Source: Anaerohalosphaeraceae bacterium
GTDB taxonomy: Bacteria; Planctomycetota; Phycisphaerae; Sedimentisphaerales; Anaerohalosphaeraceae
Assembly: GCA_035378985.1 (NCBI GenBank)
Contig: DAOSUR010000014.1
Location: forward strand, 1-64,000
Length of the DNA: 64,000 bases
Reading direction: 5' to 3'
Numbering within the stretch: the first letter of the stretch is position 1; every line of letters begins with the position of its first letter. Under the pieces are notes generated by a model that worked only from the letters and a program-made list of their open reading frames with translations, ran no database searches and was not told the origin of the DNA. This document shows, piece after piece, positions 24,601-33,522 of the stretch. The position numbers and the translations under genes are program-made.

Positions 24601-26418
24601 TTGAGGCGGATAGGTCTCAAAAGAGTCCTCTATCCATTGTCCATCGGGACGAACCAGGGCCAGAAACTCCCCATCCATCGACAATTCAAAATTGGTATGC
24701 AGGTTCCCCCAGTCGTCCACAAAAGGATAGCCGTATTTCGCTTCGTCCTTGTTGGATGCGTAAACCAGCAAATAGCCCCAGGGACCGATGGAAACGCCGG
24801 TTGGAAACCGCCATTTGGTCAGATGGTTTTGGCTGTCGGTCAGATACCATCCTTCCAGCGAAACGGTCTGGTCGGACAGATTGCGGATTTCAATCCAGTC
24901 TTCGTAAGCGGGCTGGCCATTGACCTGCGTGTAGAGATTGACGGCCGGCAGCGGACGCAAATCGCTGACATTGGAGTTGACGGCCATAAATTCATTGAGC
25001 ACCAGTACCTTCGGCGGATGGGTGTATTCCGCCGAAAAAGCGGTCAACTGACCCTCGGAAACAAAAATCTCATGAGGCGGCGGAGAAAACCAGCCCGAAA
25101 GCGCCGAAAACTCAATGGTATGAGGCCCCTGCGGCACCGAGGATAGAACGGCCTGGGAAGACAGCCAGGTTCCCCCGTCCAGCCGCCACTGAGCCCCGGC
25201 CGAAACAGCTTCTGGAGGCAGAATCATCACCTGAACCGACCCCAGCCGCTCCTCCAGCCAGGAAGAGGCCAGAAAATAAAGGTCTGACAAATCCGCCCGA
25301 CCGCTGCCGTCCAAATCGAATTGATTCGGTTCACTTTCAGTCAGCCAGCCGGCGGCCCAGTCGCTCAGGTCCGCCAGATTCACCCGACAATCCCCATTCA
25401 CATCCCCCAAAGGACAGAGCGGCTCTTCCACCGTGATAACCACTGTATCGGCCGCTTCCAGTTCGCCATCGCTCGCCCGCAACTGCAGCTCGTAGATGCC
25501 GGCTGTCGGAAAACGCACCGCGACCTGCGGCTGATTGGGAGACGAAACAAACACCGCATCCGACGGTCCGGAAATCTGCGACCAGGCGAATTGCAGATAG
25601 CCGTCGGGATTTCCATACCCGTCGTCAGATACAGAGCCGTTTAAGATCAGATACTCACGCGGGCGCCGGATGGTTTTGTCTGTTCCGGCATTCACTCTGG
25701 GAGCCGTGTTGCCCTGCTCGGCGAGCATAAACCCGCCGAACGGATACGCCCGATAGTCGCTGCCGTAGGCCTGAGCCCGCACTATGAAACTTCCCGTTCC
25801 ATCGCCCCGGTCGGCTACGCGAATTTGGTCCCAACGCACGACATATCCGGTAGTGCTCAAGTGATTGCCGCCGGCCTGCAAAACGGTTTGGTCCCCGCTT
25901 TTCAAATAAACGCCGTCTGAACTGTTATTGACGGCACTGATATGTCCGGAAAGGGTAAAAAGGGTCAGACGTTCCGGATAGAGATACCCCCGAATCGCCG
26001 TTGTAACAAATGTATAGTTTTTTTGAGGGTTCAGACCGGTAAACTCAATTTCAACCCACCAGCCGCTGCTGCCGTAATAAATCAGCCGATTCGAAAAATC
26101 GACAATCCCGCCGAACACGTCATAAGCCGGCGTCCCTGGCCGCGGCTGACTTTCCCCCTCGGCAGAGCCGCTGGTTTCACTGACAGCCAGTCCGGCTGAT
26201 GCATTCCATCGAAAAGCAACCCTGACGGGGGTCTGAAGACCGGTCGCAAAATCAATCAAATAGCCGGAGGTTTGGGATGTAAACCCGTTATAAATAGTCC
26301 AGTTTGTGACATTGGGGGCTGTTGTATCATCCGTTCCCCGAATGCAGTCATTGTAGGCAATAAAATTACAAACAGCAAAAGATGGCAGAAACAGGACAAA
26401 ACAGATGTGCTTTTTCAC
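21622..26418 (-). CDS. giant secreted CotH-kinase / lamin-tail / dockerin protein
   Basis: 1598 aa, GTG start at 26418 with GGGGGA before it. Visible parts: signal peptide (1-17); beta-rich N-terminal domain; PKD/K319L-like domain (about 240-330); dockerin pair GDVNGDCRVNLADLSDWAAGWL and FDLDGSGRADLSDLYFLASSWL (about 335-392), internal, not terminal; lamin-tail domain (about 475-610, NEFMAVNSN...DWIEIRNLS); chitobiase-C-like domain (FTVQLFCPTPDAVIRYTTD, about 650-710); CotH kinase-like domain (about 775-1110, with HERPDDSF and HMWDGEHVMDDG); and two more lamin-tail domains (about 1285 and 1423 onward). CotH of Bacillus spores is a protein kinase; many secreted planctomycete homologues are uncharacterised. 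A role in surface assembly is inferred. It is probably monocistronic. Confidence 0.9.
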   Translation of the reverse strand: MKKHICFVLFLPSFAVCNFIAYNDCIRGTDDTTAPNVTNWTIYNGFTSQTSGYLIDFATGLQTPVRVAFRWNASAGLAVSETSGSAEGESQPRPGTPAYDVFGGIVDFSNRLIYYGSSGWWVEIEFTGLNPQKNYTFVTTAIRGYLYPERLTLFTLSGHISAVNNSSDGVYLKSGDQTVLQAGGNHLSTTGYVVRWDQIRVADRGDGTGSFIVRAQAYGSDYRAYPFGGFMLAEQGNTAPRVNAGTDKTIRRPREYLILNGSVSDDGYGNPDGYLQFAWSQISGPSDAVFVSSPNQPQVAVRFPTAGIYELQLRASDGELEAADTVVITVEEPLCPLGDVNGDCRVNLADLSDWAAGWLTESEPNQFDLDGSGRADLSDLYFLASSWLEERLGSVQVMILPPEAVSAGAQWRLDGGTWLSSQAVLSSVPQGPHTIEFSALSGWFSPPPHEIFVSEGQLTAFSAEYTHPPKVLVLNEFMAVNSNVSDLRPLPAVNLYTQVNGQPAYEDWIEIRNLSDQTVSLEGWYLTDSQNHLTKWRFPTGVSIGPWGYLLVYASNKDEAKYGYPFVDDWGNLHTNFELSMDGEFLALVRPDGQWIEDSFETYPPQRGLVSYGIGSDGQVGYLISPTRGAANTGIYEGVVGDTRFSVKRGFFDAPFTVQLFCPTPDAVIRYTTDTTEPTETNGQIYNPANPIQITKTTCLRAAAFKTGWLPSNVDTQTYLFLDNVLTQAANPSTGAQVVPDGYPITWPGGSYSGSVTGDYQVDPDIASPSGQFGALYAATLKDDLKAIPSVSLVVPIAQLFGSGTGIYINQSQDGTERAGSVEWLDPQGIESFHTNCGVRMQGGVSGGGTTLNRWKSYKLSFRLTFRGVYGGRLEYPLFGPSAADWFDTVILDSRPQNSWVHADATQRLRGEYVRDQAASNTQLAMGGYACHGRPVHLYLNGLYWGLYWLHERPDDSFAAAYLGGEKDDYDVLKHDYTNIVSGSNEDYIALFALSPTSPDYLTAFENLKQKLDVADFIDYLLANFYLGNGDWDHKNWYATRNRFDPAGRWRWHMWDGEHVMDDGTFTVVDATTKNTAMAPTGLHQKWIVNPEYRILFADRVHKHFFHNGALTPENFAALFTNLTTWIDRAIVGESARWGDNRRPATPYTRNTEWLNECNRLLTNFIPTRRDVVLAQFTSKNPPWYPTIAAPEFFVNGVLQYGGRADSGAVLTMSAGENTIWYTLDGADPRLTGGAVNTASAAVYTTPLTLSRTVCVKARARTSVGLWSALAEAVFEVGPVPGSIVINELLAHSHNQAPDWIELYNTTAQPISIGGWFLSDSSTNLMKYQIPNGTVLEPYGYAVFYENQHFGSAFALSENGETVYLTSGDGTCQASQSFDASLTGISFGRYLKTDGDMDFVAMSTPTPGGPNAYPLVGPIVISEIQYNPAPDNTGDEYIELVNISSEPVVLQDWVDTETAPGAIIQELVPWAFTEGIDFPFPLNTEIPAGGVLIIAKNPSALRAYYGSQIPADVPILGPFENDTSLSNGGEKVRLCRPGEQPFGKNRFWIRVDQVAYDDDFPWPNQPDGGGAALQRISLSAYGNDPANWTAGAPSPGVY

Positions 26419-26424
26419 TTATCC

Positions 26425-26466
26425 CCCGACAAAAAATCTTTCTCTTTTTTTAAAATAAATGTCGGG
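26425..26466 (-). promoter_or_regulatory. inverted repeat that could fold over the CotH-gene ribosome-binding site
   Basis: On the minus strand CCCGACA (26460-26466) is followed 28 nt later by TGTCGGG (26425-26431). The second arm runs into the GGGGGA Shine-Dalgarno of the GTG at 26418. Pairing would hide the ribosome-binding site. There is no T-run, so it is not a terminator for murE. Confidence 0.35.
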
Positions 26467-26516
26467 AAAGCAACGACTTTTACAAAGAAAATTAGTTTTT
26501 TGTTAAATCAGAAAAA

Positions 26517-27965
26517 TTACAATTCGCTCAAGGCCCGCAACGCCTCTTCCTGGTCGCTGAAGTGGCTTTTTTGTGTTCCGATAATCTGATAATTCTCATG
26601 CCCCTTTCCGGCTATTAGGACAATATCCCCCTCTTTGGCTTCATGAATCGCCAGCCGGATGGCTTTTCTTCTGTCGGGCTCAATCACGACGGACTGGGTC
26701 CTGAAAGTCTGCGTAAATCCCTTTACTATATCCTGAATAATCGAATTCGGTTCCTCTGTCCTCGGATTATCACTGGTGACGATAACCCAGTCAGCAAGGG
26801 CCTGAGCCACCTGGGCCATTCGGGGACGTTTGGTTTTGTCCCGGTCGCCGCCGCAGCCAAAAACGACAACGAGCCGCCCCCGACACAGCGGCCGCAGCGT
26901 TGTCAGAACGTTTCGAAGGGCATCATCCGTATGGGCATAATCGACAAAAACGCGAATGCCGGCCTCCTGGGCTTGTCCGCAAAGAATCGGTTCAAGCCGT
27001 CCTGGAACCGCCTGAAGTGCTGACAGCCCTGCCGCCACCGTGGACACATCCAATCCCACGGCAAAACAAAGCCCCGCCGCCGCCAGATGATTGCTGATAT
27101 TGTGAAGACCCGGCAGGGGAGTTTGGACTTTTTCCTTAATATTTCTGAACACCAAATAAAACTCGCTGCCGACAGCATCCATGGATTCAATCTCTGCGGT
27201 AATATCTGCTTCCTTATGCGTGGAGTACCACAAAATGCGGCGATTGATTTTCGCGGCTATTTGAACAGAGGCATCGGAATCCGCATTCAGCACCGCCAGC
27301 GCGTGAATAGGCAGCCCCGTGAAGAGTTTGGTTTTGGCCGCCAGATAGGCCTCCATCGTTTTATGATAGTCCAAATGGTCCCCGGTTAAGTTGGTAAAAG
27401 CCGCTGCGGAAAAGGAAATCCCCGCCAGCCGATTCTGGTCGAGGGCATGGCTGCTGGCTTCAATCATCATAAAGCGTCCGCCATGTTCGACCATTTTGGC
27501 CGCGGCTTGCGCTACGGTGAGCGGGTCAGGCGTAGTCAAAGGCGAATCGAGAATTTCGCCGATCAAATCATACTGGATAGTCCCGATTAATCCGCAGGGC
27601 AGTCCGGCCGTATTCAGGACCGAACGAACGAGATATCCGATTGTGCTCTTGCCGTTGGTGCCTGTGACAGCCAGATTGGTCAAACGGCTGTTCGGATTGC
27701 CGTACGAGGCCTGGGCCAACTGACCGAGCGCCGCCGAGCTGTCCTGAACCAAAATCAATTCCACCGAAGACGGCAAGACCTCAGGACGTTCAGCCACAAT
27801 ATATTTAGCCCCTTGCTGAACGGCTTGAGAAATAAAAGAATGACCGTCCACATGGGCACCGCGCACCGCAACAAACACATCCCCCGGCTGCACCTGCCGA
27901 GAGTCATTTCGCACATGGATTAAACGAGAACCGCTTACCCGAGCCAGCAACTCCGTCAAGGTCAT
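26517..27965 (-). CDS. murE: UDP-N-acetylmuramoyl-tripeptide synthase (meso-DAP ligase)
   Basis: 482 aa, normal for MurE. It adds the third residue to UDP-MurNAc-L-Ala-D-Glu in peptidoglycan synthesis. Mur-ligase ATP loop TGTNGKST (about 101-108), carbamylated-Lys region (TKLF), DYAHTDDALRN and, near residue 400, SDNPRTE. DNPR is the meso-diaminopimelate signature against the Lys-type motif, so DAP-type peptidoglycan is predicted. This bears on the old question of peptidoglycan in planctomycetes. The rest of the dcw cluster is absent here. It is transcribed away from the transglutaminase gene, with which it shares a 154-bp control region. Confidence 0.96.
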   Translation of the reverse strand: MTLTELLARVSGSRLIHVRNDSRQVQPGDVFVAVRGAHVDGHSFISQAVQQGAKYIVAERPEVLPSSVELILVQDSSAALGQLAQASYGNPNSRLTNLAVTGTNGKSTIGYLVRSVLNTAGLPCGLIGTIQYDLIGEILDSPLTTPDPLTVAQAAAKMVEHGGRFMMIEASSHALDQNRLAGISFSAAAFTNLTGDHLDYHKTMEAYLAAKTKLFTGLPIHALAVLNADSDASVQIAAKINRRILWYSTHKEADITAEIESMDAVGSEFYLVFRNIKEKVQTPLPGLHNISNHLAAAGLCFAVGLDVSTVAAGLSALQAVPGRLEPILCGQAQEAGIRVFVDYAHTDDALRNVLTTLRPLCRGRLVVVFGCGGDRDKTKRPRMAQVAQALADWVIVTSDNPRTEEPNSIIQDIVKGFTQTFRTQSVVIEPDRRKAIRLAIHEAKEGDIVLIAGKGHENYQIIGTQKSHFSDQEEALRALSEL

Positions 27966-28000
27966 GTCCGGAATACTCCATTGAGAATCGGATTTTCTCT

Positions 28001-28023
28001 TTGTAGATGCCGATAATCTACAA
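28001..28023. promoter_or_regulatory. perfect 8-bp inverted repeat between murE and the transglutaminase gene
   Basis: TTGTAGAT, 7 nt, ATCTACAA. It lies 18 bp upstream of the -35 of the rightward promoter and 36-58 bp upstream of the murE ATG, so it could be a shared operator or a murE leader hairpin. Confidence 0.4.
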
Positions 28024-28040
28024 TTGTTTTATACCGTTCA

Positions 28041-28069
28041 TTGCAAACCTGTCCAAACACAATTATAAT
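28041..28069 (+). promoter_or_regulatory. promoter of transglutaminase-fold gene
   Basis: TTGCAA (28041-28046), a 17-nt spacer and TATAAT (28064-28069), 51 nt before the ATG. Confidence 0.75.
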
Positions 28070-28119
28070 CTCTCTATCGACAAAATAAGCTCCTCACCCT
28101 GAATAGGAAGGATGGAATT

Positions 28120-29712
28120 ATGAAAATCTCAGAAAGAGTTCGTACGAGCTCTGTTATTCGTTCTTATCCGATAATATGGGTTGCGCTCGGATTCTGGTTT
28201 CTCCTAGACCCACCGCTGCTGTTCGGGGCAGAGGAAAAACCTTCTTATATGGCCATTTTTTTGGAGGGCAAAAAAGTCGGGCATTCCATTCGCACCCGTC
28301 AGACAGAAAACGGTCGAGTCATTTCAACTGAGGAGATGACCTTTATTGTCTATCGCGGCGCCCAAATGACCCGTCTGTACACCAAGGAAACCCATATCGA
28401 AACCGCCGACGGAAACCCCCTCGGGTTTGAAATGATTCAGGATATCGGCGGAGGCATGCAGAAGCGAAGCGGGGTCATCCGTCCCGACGGACAAATGGAT
28501 GTAACCCTCGAAATCGCCGGGACCCAACAAACCCTTGTACTGGCCTATCCGCAGGGTGCTTTGATGACCGAAGGGATGCGGCGTCTCCAGAAACAAAAAG
28601 GACTGGCGGAGGGAACAGAATTTGAAGCCGTTATCTTTCGCCCTGACATGCTCGAGACCACCGGCGGCGTGCTGTCAATGACCGTCAAAAGCGGCCCCAA
28701 AAAAGAAATTGATTTGCTCGGCAAAAAAATCCAGGCCTACGAAACCGAAACTCTTCTGCGCGTCCCCCTCCCCTTTGGGAACCAGGTTCAGACCATTCGA
28801 ACGGTCAATTACTGCGATGATGAGCTGGAATCGCTGAAGATTCTGGTTCCTTTCGGTGACAAAACTCTCGAACTGGTCTCCTGCGAGAAAGAACTGGCTT
28901 TAAGGCCGGAGGATATCTTTGATTTCCTTTCTCTAATAACCGTGTCCAGTCCGGTTCCTTTGCCGCCGGCAGGGACCGCATCAGCGATTGCATACGAAAT
29001 CACCGTTCTGTCGCCGGAGGGAATTAAGATTCCTTCTGACAACAATCAGGTTGTTGAATCCCTTGGAGAGAAACGTCTTTTATTAACGGTTCGCCCGGCC
29101 GTTCCGCCTTCCGACATACCCTTCCCTTATACGGGCAGCGACCCGGAGATTCTGGACGCCCTCAAAACCACAGAGTATCTTCAAAGCAAAGATCCGAAAA
29201 TCGTTGAAATGGCCCGGACCGCTGTAGGCAACACGACAGATGCCGCCAAAGCCGCGCGGCAAATCGAGTCCTTTGTCAGCGGATACATTAAAAAGCAGGA
29301 TTATTCCGTCGGATACGCCACCGCTCGCGAAGTCGCCGAAAGCCGTCAGGGAGACTGCAGCGAACACGCCGTTCTGACCGCCGCCCTCTGCCGGGCCGTG
29401 GGGATTCCCGCCCGAGTCGTCAGCGGACTGGTCTATACAGAAAATCTGGCCGGTCAGAAGAACGTCTTCGGGGGACACGCATGGGTAGAGGCCTATATCG
29501 GGGGAGTATGGGTGGGGCTGGATGCGACCCGCGCCCCGCAAGGGTATGGTCCCGGTCATATTGTGCTGGCAAAAGGCAACGGCAACCCGACCGATTTTCT
29601 GAATCTGACGACCGTCTTTGGAAGCTTTAAAATCGACAAAGTAACCGTGCTTCCAACCCTGCCGGCCCAAACGCCAAAAACGCAGGAATCTTCCGCATCC
29701 GTTTCCCAATAA
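28120..29712 (+). CDS. exported transglutaminase-like protein
   Basis: 530 aa. A signal/anchor helix (IIWVALGFWFLLDPPLLFG, about 18-36) is followed by a long beta-rich domain (40-330), then a transglutaminase/protease-like domain. The catalytic triad is visible: Cys in QGDCSEHAVLTAALCRA (about 412), His in FGGHAWVEAYI (about 452) and Asp in WVGLDATRA (about 467). Such domains cross-link or cleave protein amide bonds. The N-terminal part resembles the leading domain of other planctomycete transglutaminase-like proteins. It probably acts in the periplasm. A small Cys-containing protein follows 25 nt downstream. Confidence 0.88.
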   Translation: MKISERVRTSSVIRSYPIIWVALGFWFLLDPPLLFGAEEKPSYMAIFLEGKKVGHSIRTRQTENGRVISTEEMTFIVYRGAQMTRLYTKETHIETADGNPLGFEMIQDIGGGMQKRSGVIRPDGQMDVTLEIAGTQQTLVLAYPQGALMTEGMRRLQKQKGLAEGTEFEAVIFRPDMLETTGGVLSMTVKSGPKKEIDLLGKKIQAYETETLLRVPLPFGNQVQTIRTVNYCDDELESLKILVPFGDKTLELVSCEKELALRPEDIFDFLSLITVSSPVPLPPAGTASAIAYEITVLSPEGIKIPSDNNQVVESLGEKRLLLTVRPAVPPSDIPFPYTGSDPEILDALKTTEYLQSKDPKIVEMARTAVGNTTDAAKAARQIESFVSGYIKKQDYSVGYATAREVAESRQGDCSEHAVLTAALCRAVGIPARVVSGLVYTENLAGQKNVFGGHAWVEAYIGGVWVGLDATRAPQGYGPGHIVLAKGNGNPTDFLNLTTVFGSFKIDKVTVLPTLPAQTPKTQESSASVSQ

Positions 29713-29737
29713 AACCCTTTTCAGCAGGAGTGTTTCT

Positions 29738-29935
29738 ATGCATCCCTGTTCAGACAGCAAAAAACACGCAGAGCATTTGTGCAAATTGACTGCCGATGGT
29801 CTTCACCGCAGCCGGCCTGAGGAATACAAAGGGCTTGTCAAAGACCCTCAATACGTCTGCAAAAGCTGCGGACGCGTTGCCGCCAAAAAAGACTCTCTCT
29901 GCAGCCCCGTTGCGCTGGGGACCTGGGAAGAATAA
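29738..29935 (+). CDS. small cysteine-containing protein of unknown function
   Basis: 65 aa with AGGAG 10 nt before the ATG, so it is a convincing gene despite its size. It contains Cys4, Cys15, the pair in YVCKSCGRVAA and Cys in SLCSP, together with several His near the N-terminus (HPCSDSKKHAEHLC). A small zinc-binding fold is likely. Basic and soluble, without a signal peptide. It is co-directional with the transglutaminase gene. I do not know its function. Confidence 0.75.
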   Translation: MHPCSDSKKHAEHLCKLTADGLHRSRPEEYKGLVKDPQYVCKSCGRVAAKKDSLCSPVALGTWEE

Positions 29936-29960
29936 GCAGGTCGAAGATTTTCTCTGAACC

Positions 29961-32900
29961 TCAGGAACGCATGGGCGGCTCCGACGGCTGAATCGGCAGC
30001 GGTGCCTGAATAGAGCGGATATGCAAATCGCGCTGCGGGAAGGCGATTTTAATCCCTTCCTTGCGAAATTCCTCATCGATTGCACAATTGATCTGGTGTT
30101 TGACATCGACCAGACAATCCATCGAAGGAATATAAACCCGAAGCTCAAACTGCAAAGCGCTGTCCCCGAAACTGTCAAATACTACGCGAGGCGCCGGATC
30201 ATCCTGAATCACATTCGGATGAGAACGGGCGATTCGATATAAAACCTGTTCAACCTTTTTGATGTCCGAACCATAGGCCACACCGACGGGGAACGCCAGA
30301 CGCAAAACGGTATCCGAGAGAGTCCAGTTAATCAGCCGGCCGGTAATAAATTCCCGATTGGGCACCACCAGCTCCTTGCGGTCCCACAGCTGAATCGTCG
30401 TCGCCCGGGTCTGAATGCGGGTCACACGTCCGGTCACCTCTCCGATGGTCACGACATCCCCCACCCGCAGCGGACGCTCCAGCAGAAGCAGCAGACCGCA
30501 GATAAAGTTGGCAAAAACCTCCTGCAGGCCGAAGCCCAACCCGACACCGAGGGCGGCAATCAGCCACTGAATGGACGACCAGCGAATGCCCAGCTCTGAA
30601 GAAACCAGCAGAATGCCGACAATCACCAGTACATAGCGGCTGACGGAGGTGATGGCAAACCGCACCCCGGCATCCAGCGGGAACCGCCGCAGAAGACTCA
30701 CTTCCAGAAAGCCCGGAATGTTTCGGGTCAGAATCACCGTCAGAATGGTGATAATCAACGCCCGGAACAGCCCGGCCATTGTAATGTCTTTCACCTGCCC
30801 CTGAGCATCCGATGAGCTCCACAAATGAACCTTTTCCAGCACACCGAATGCGGGCAGCACAGACCTCCAAATCCAGAAGACCCCCGCCGCCATCAGCACA
30901 ATCACCAGGGCATTAATCAGCTTTCGGGTCTGCCCGAACAGATGAGCGAACCATTCCGGAGAATGTTCCATCCGGCTTTCTTTCGACGGAGCAGCCTGCT
31001 CCGCAGACGCAGCAGGTTCGAGGGGGCCAATCGATTGGAGATGCAGGGACTGCTGAAGCACAGAAAGCCAGCGAATCAGCATCCCATAGACAAACAGAAC
31101 AGCCAGCAAAAACAAAATCGTCTCCTGCAGACGCTGTTCGAGCTGCCGGGCGGTGAACCCGTATCCGAGAACGGACAAATAGCAGAAAAACAGCGGAACC
31201 AGCCAACAGAGTCCGTACCAGGCATATCGAAACGTATAGAGCCACTGAACACGATGCAGATAAGAAGACAGAAAACCTGAAGGCCGCAGCACAATCAGCA
31301 GAAACATCATCAGAAGAATCTGCCGGGCCAAAAACAGCAGCCGCAGGACGCCGTTTCGGGCCGCTTCTTCAATCGCGGCATCCTCCGTCAGATACCACAC
31401 AAAAACAAGCGGAATCAGAATCTGAAAATACCAGCCGATATGTCTGCGAAACGCGCTCAGGAAATCCGCGGGCAGGCGGAAATGCTCCCCCAACCCGGCA
31501 GGAGCACAGAAAATCTGAAGAAACCGATAGACAAAAAGACAGACCGAAGATGCCAGCAAGCCCGCCGCGAGAGACGCAGTTTCCGGGAAAAGAGCCGAGT
31601 TTACTTTCAGACGCCAGCCCAGATAGAACGGAACCAACGGTCCAATAGAAGCCGACAGAATAGACAGCAGCAAAGCATACACCGTGTAAAGGTATCGATC
31701 GGAATTGACTTTGGAAACTTTCTGGGCCAGTTCCCGGAGCCTCTTTTTGAACCAATTTCGGCAGCGGAAAAGCCCAATCCAGCCGGCCGCACAAAGGATA
31801 TGCAGCCCCCATTCTTCTACGACATCCTGACGCCAGGCCGAAAAAATCTGACGCCATCGGCTACCGGATATCCATTCCCGGCCGACCCGAAGAACAGACC
31901 AGAAATCCCGAAGACTGAACAAAGAGGTGTTCTTGACCCAAAAACTGTTCTCCTCGATAAACCGTTGATATGTCTGAACAGTGCTGACCAGGGCTCGCTC
32001 CTGAATATCCAGCTGGGCCAACGCCGTCAGATACTGCATCGTGGAAGCCGTCAGATTCTGGAGAAGCTCCCGCTGCCGGCTGAGCAGTTCGATGACCTTT
32101 GGAAGCAAAGCGGAATAGTCTTCGTCGCGTTCCGACAGCCCCGCCGATGCAAGCCGAAAGGCGGCCTGGCCCGACACATCGGCTAAATCCGACCACTGGC
32201 GGTCGTATTTGCCCCATTCGAGCTGAACTGCAGAGCTTTCCATCATCCGGCGGCGAATCTGTTTTCGATGCTCACGCAGATCAGGCAGGTCGTTTTTCTT
32301 GGTCACCAGCAGCACCCCCAGGGCACTGGTCACCTGCCCGGCTCGGGCAATCTGGGTCTGAATGCCCTCATAATCTTTGCTGACATTCCTCAACTGAGTT
32401 TCAACCATCATCGCATAACGGGCGTTTTCTTCCAGCTGGCGAATTCGCTCTGTCTGAAGAGAAGCCAGTTCGGCGTTTTCCAGAAGCAGCTGCTGAAGCA
32501 CCGGATGCGTTCCCTGTGATTGATGCGCGGCCTGCTCGGCCTGGGCCTGAATCTGCTGAACCTCACGAAGACGGGCCTGCTGAAGCGCCTGCTCCCAACA
32601 CCGAACCCGACGTTCGGCCTCCGCCAGGCGCCGAGACGAGACATCCCGCTCCAGCATCATCAGGGCTTCGGCGGCGGCATACGCCTTTTCCTCCTCCTCC
32701 AAAAGCTCCATCTGAAGACGAAATGTTTCAATCTGAATCTGACTGACCAAAGCAGTCGCCTGGGCCGGCTCGGCCGCACGAAACGGTACAACAAGCGGCG
32801 GCATCTGCTGCTTGATTTGGTCCATCTGACCGCGGGCGGTCAGGAGTTCCTGCGGAATCTGCGCCCTGCGCTGGGTGCGGCGGAGCATTTCCTGCTGAAC

Positions 32901-33341
32901 CTGTTCGGCATTCTTGCGGGCCTCATCCCAATCCGTACGGGCCGCCGCAAGTTTCTCCTCCAGTTCTGCAATCGAAAGTCCCTCCGCCGAAGGCAGCCCG
33001 GACGACTGATTGAGCGCCGCCAGCGTCTGACGGGCCTTTTCCATCTTCTCCGGCAGCGACGCCTGCATCTGTCGGAAAGACTCAACTCGACTTTGGAGCT
33101 CCTTATTTTGGGTCAGAAGGGCCAGCGCCTTGTCATACAGTTCGAAAAGTTTTTGACGGGTCTGCCCCTGAACAGACGAATCCTGCTCGACAGCTTTCCG
33201 ATACTGCAAAACTTTTTCTTCGGAAATCTCCACTCCGGCGGTCGAAGCCGATAAAACCTGGCCAAAACTGCAGGAGACCCAAACCAAAAAGAAGAAGACC
33301 GCAGGAGTCGATTTATAACAACAACGGCTGTTCTGATTCAT
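29961..33341 (-). CDS. large MscS-type mechanosensitive channel (MscK-like)
   Basis: 1126 aa. A signal peptide (PAVFFFLVWVSCSFG) is followed by a long periplasmic coiled-coil region (about 40-430, rich in Gln/Glu/Arg heptads). A block of about eight to ten membrane helices (about 520-940) leads into the MscS core: the pore-lining helix region LGVGLGFGLQEVFANFICGLLLLLERPLRVGD, the beta-domain GEVTGRVTRIQTRATTIQLWD and the C-terminal alpha/beta domain. Size and layout match E. coli MscK/YbdG-like or MscM channels. It opens under membrane tension to release osmolytes. Own promoter, divergent from obgE. Confidence 0.93.
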   Translation of the reverse strand: MNQNSRCCYKSTPAVFFFLVWVSCSFGQVLSASTAGVEISEEKVLQYRKAVEQDSSVQGQTRQKLFELYDKALALLTQNKELQSRVESFRQMQASLPEKMEKARQTLAALNQSSGLPSAEGLSIAELEEKLAAARTDWDEARKNAEQVQQEMLRRTQRRAQIPQELLTARGQMDQIKQQMPPLVVPFRAAEPAQATALVSQIQIETFRLQMELLEEEEKAYAAAEALMMLERDVSSRRLAEAERRVRCWEQALQQARLREVQQIQAQAEQAAHQSQGTHPVLQQLLLENAELASLQTERIRQLEENARYAMMVETQLRNVSKDYEGIQTQIARAGQVTSALGVLLVTKKNDLPDLREHRKQIRRRMMESSAVQLEWGKYDRQWSDLADVSGQAAFRLASAGLSERDEDYSALLPKVIELLSRQRELLQNLTASTMQYLTALAQLDIQERALVSTVQTYQRFIEENSFWVKNTSLFSLRDFWSVLRVGREWISGSRWRQIFSAWRQDVVEEWGLHILCAAGWIGLFRCRNWFKKRLRELAQKVSKVNSDRYLYTVYALLLSILSASIGPLVPFYLGWRLKVNSALFPETASLAAGLLASSVCLFVYRFLQIFCAPAGLGEHFRLPADFLSAFRRHIGWYFQILIPLVFVWYLTEDAAIEEAARNGVLRLLFLARQILLMMFLLIVLRPSGFLSSYLHRVQWLYTFRYAWYGLCWLVPLFFCYLSVLGYGFTARQLEQRLQETILFLLAVLFVYGMLIRWLSVLQQSLHLQSIGPLEPAASAEQAAPSKESRMEHSPEWFAHLFGQTRKLINALVIVLMAAGVFWIWRSVLPAFGVLEKVHLWSSSDAQGQVKDITMAGLFRALIITILTVILTRNIPGFLEVSLLRRFPLDAGVRFAITSVSRYVLVIVGILLVSSELGIRWSSIQWLIAALGVGLGFGLQEVFANFICGLLLLLERPLRVGDVVTIGEVTGRVTRIQTRATTIQLWDRKELVVPNREFITGRLINWTLSDTVLRLAFPVGVAYGSDIKKVEQVLYRIARSHPNVIQDDPAPRVVFDSFGDSALQFELRVYIPSMDCLVDVKHQINCAIDEEFRKEGIKIAFPQRDLHIRSIQAPLPIQPSEPPMRS

Positions 33342-33384
33342 AGCTAATATCCCTTAAAACGACCTTAAATTACGATTTTTGAGT

Positions 33385-33412
33385 ATCTTACCCCATCAAA
33401 AAATCTTTTCAA
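33385..33412 (-). promoter_or_regulatory. promoter of MscS-type channel gene
   Basis: Minus-strand TTGAAA (33407-33412), a 16-nt spacer and TAAGAT (33385-33390), 44 nt before the ATG. Confidence 0.65.
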
Positions 33413-33462
33413 CGGCATTTTCAACGCCGTGGGCTTCCTGAAGCCGCCGCAAGCAACAGAGA

Positions 33463-33490
33463 TTGTGAAATTAGAAAAAGATGGTATAAT
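33463..33490 (+). promoter_or_regulatory. promoter of the obgE operon
   Basis: TTGTGA (33463-33468), a 16-nt spacer and TATAAT (33485-33490), 33 nt before the obgE ATG. Confidence 0.7.
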
Positions 33491-33522
33491 CAGCTTTTTG
33501 GGAAAATCCGGATAAAACACTT

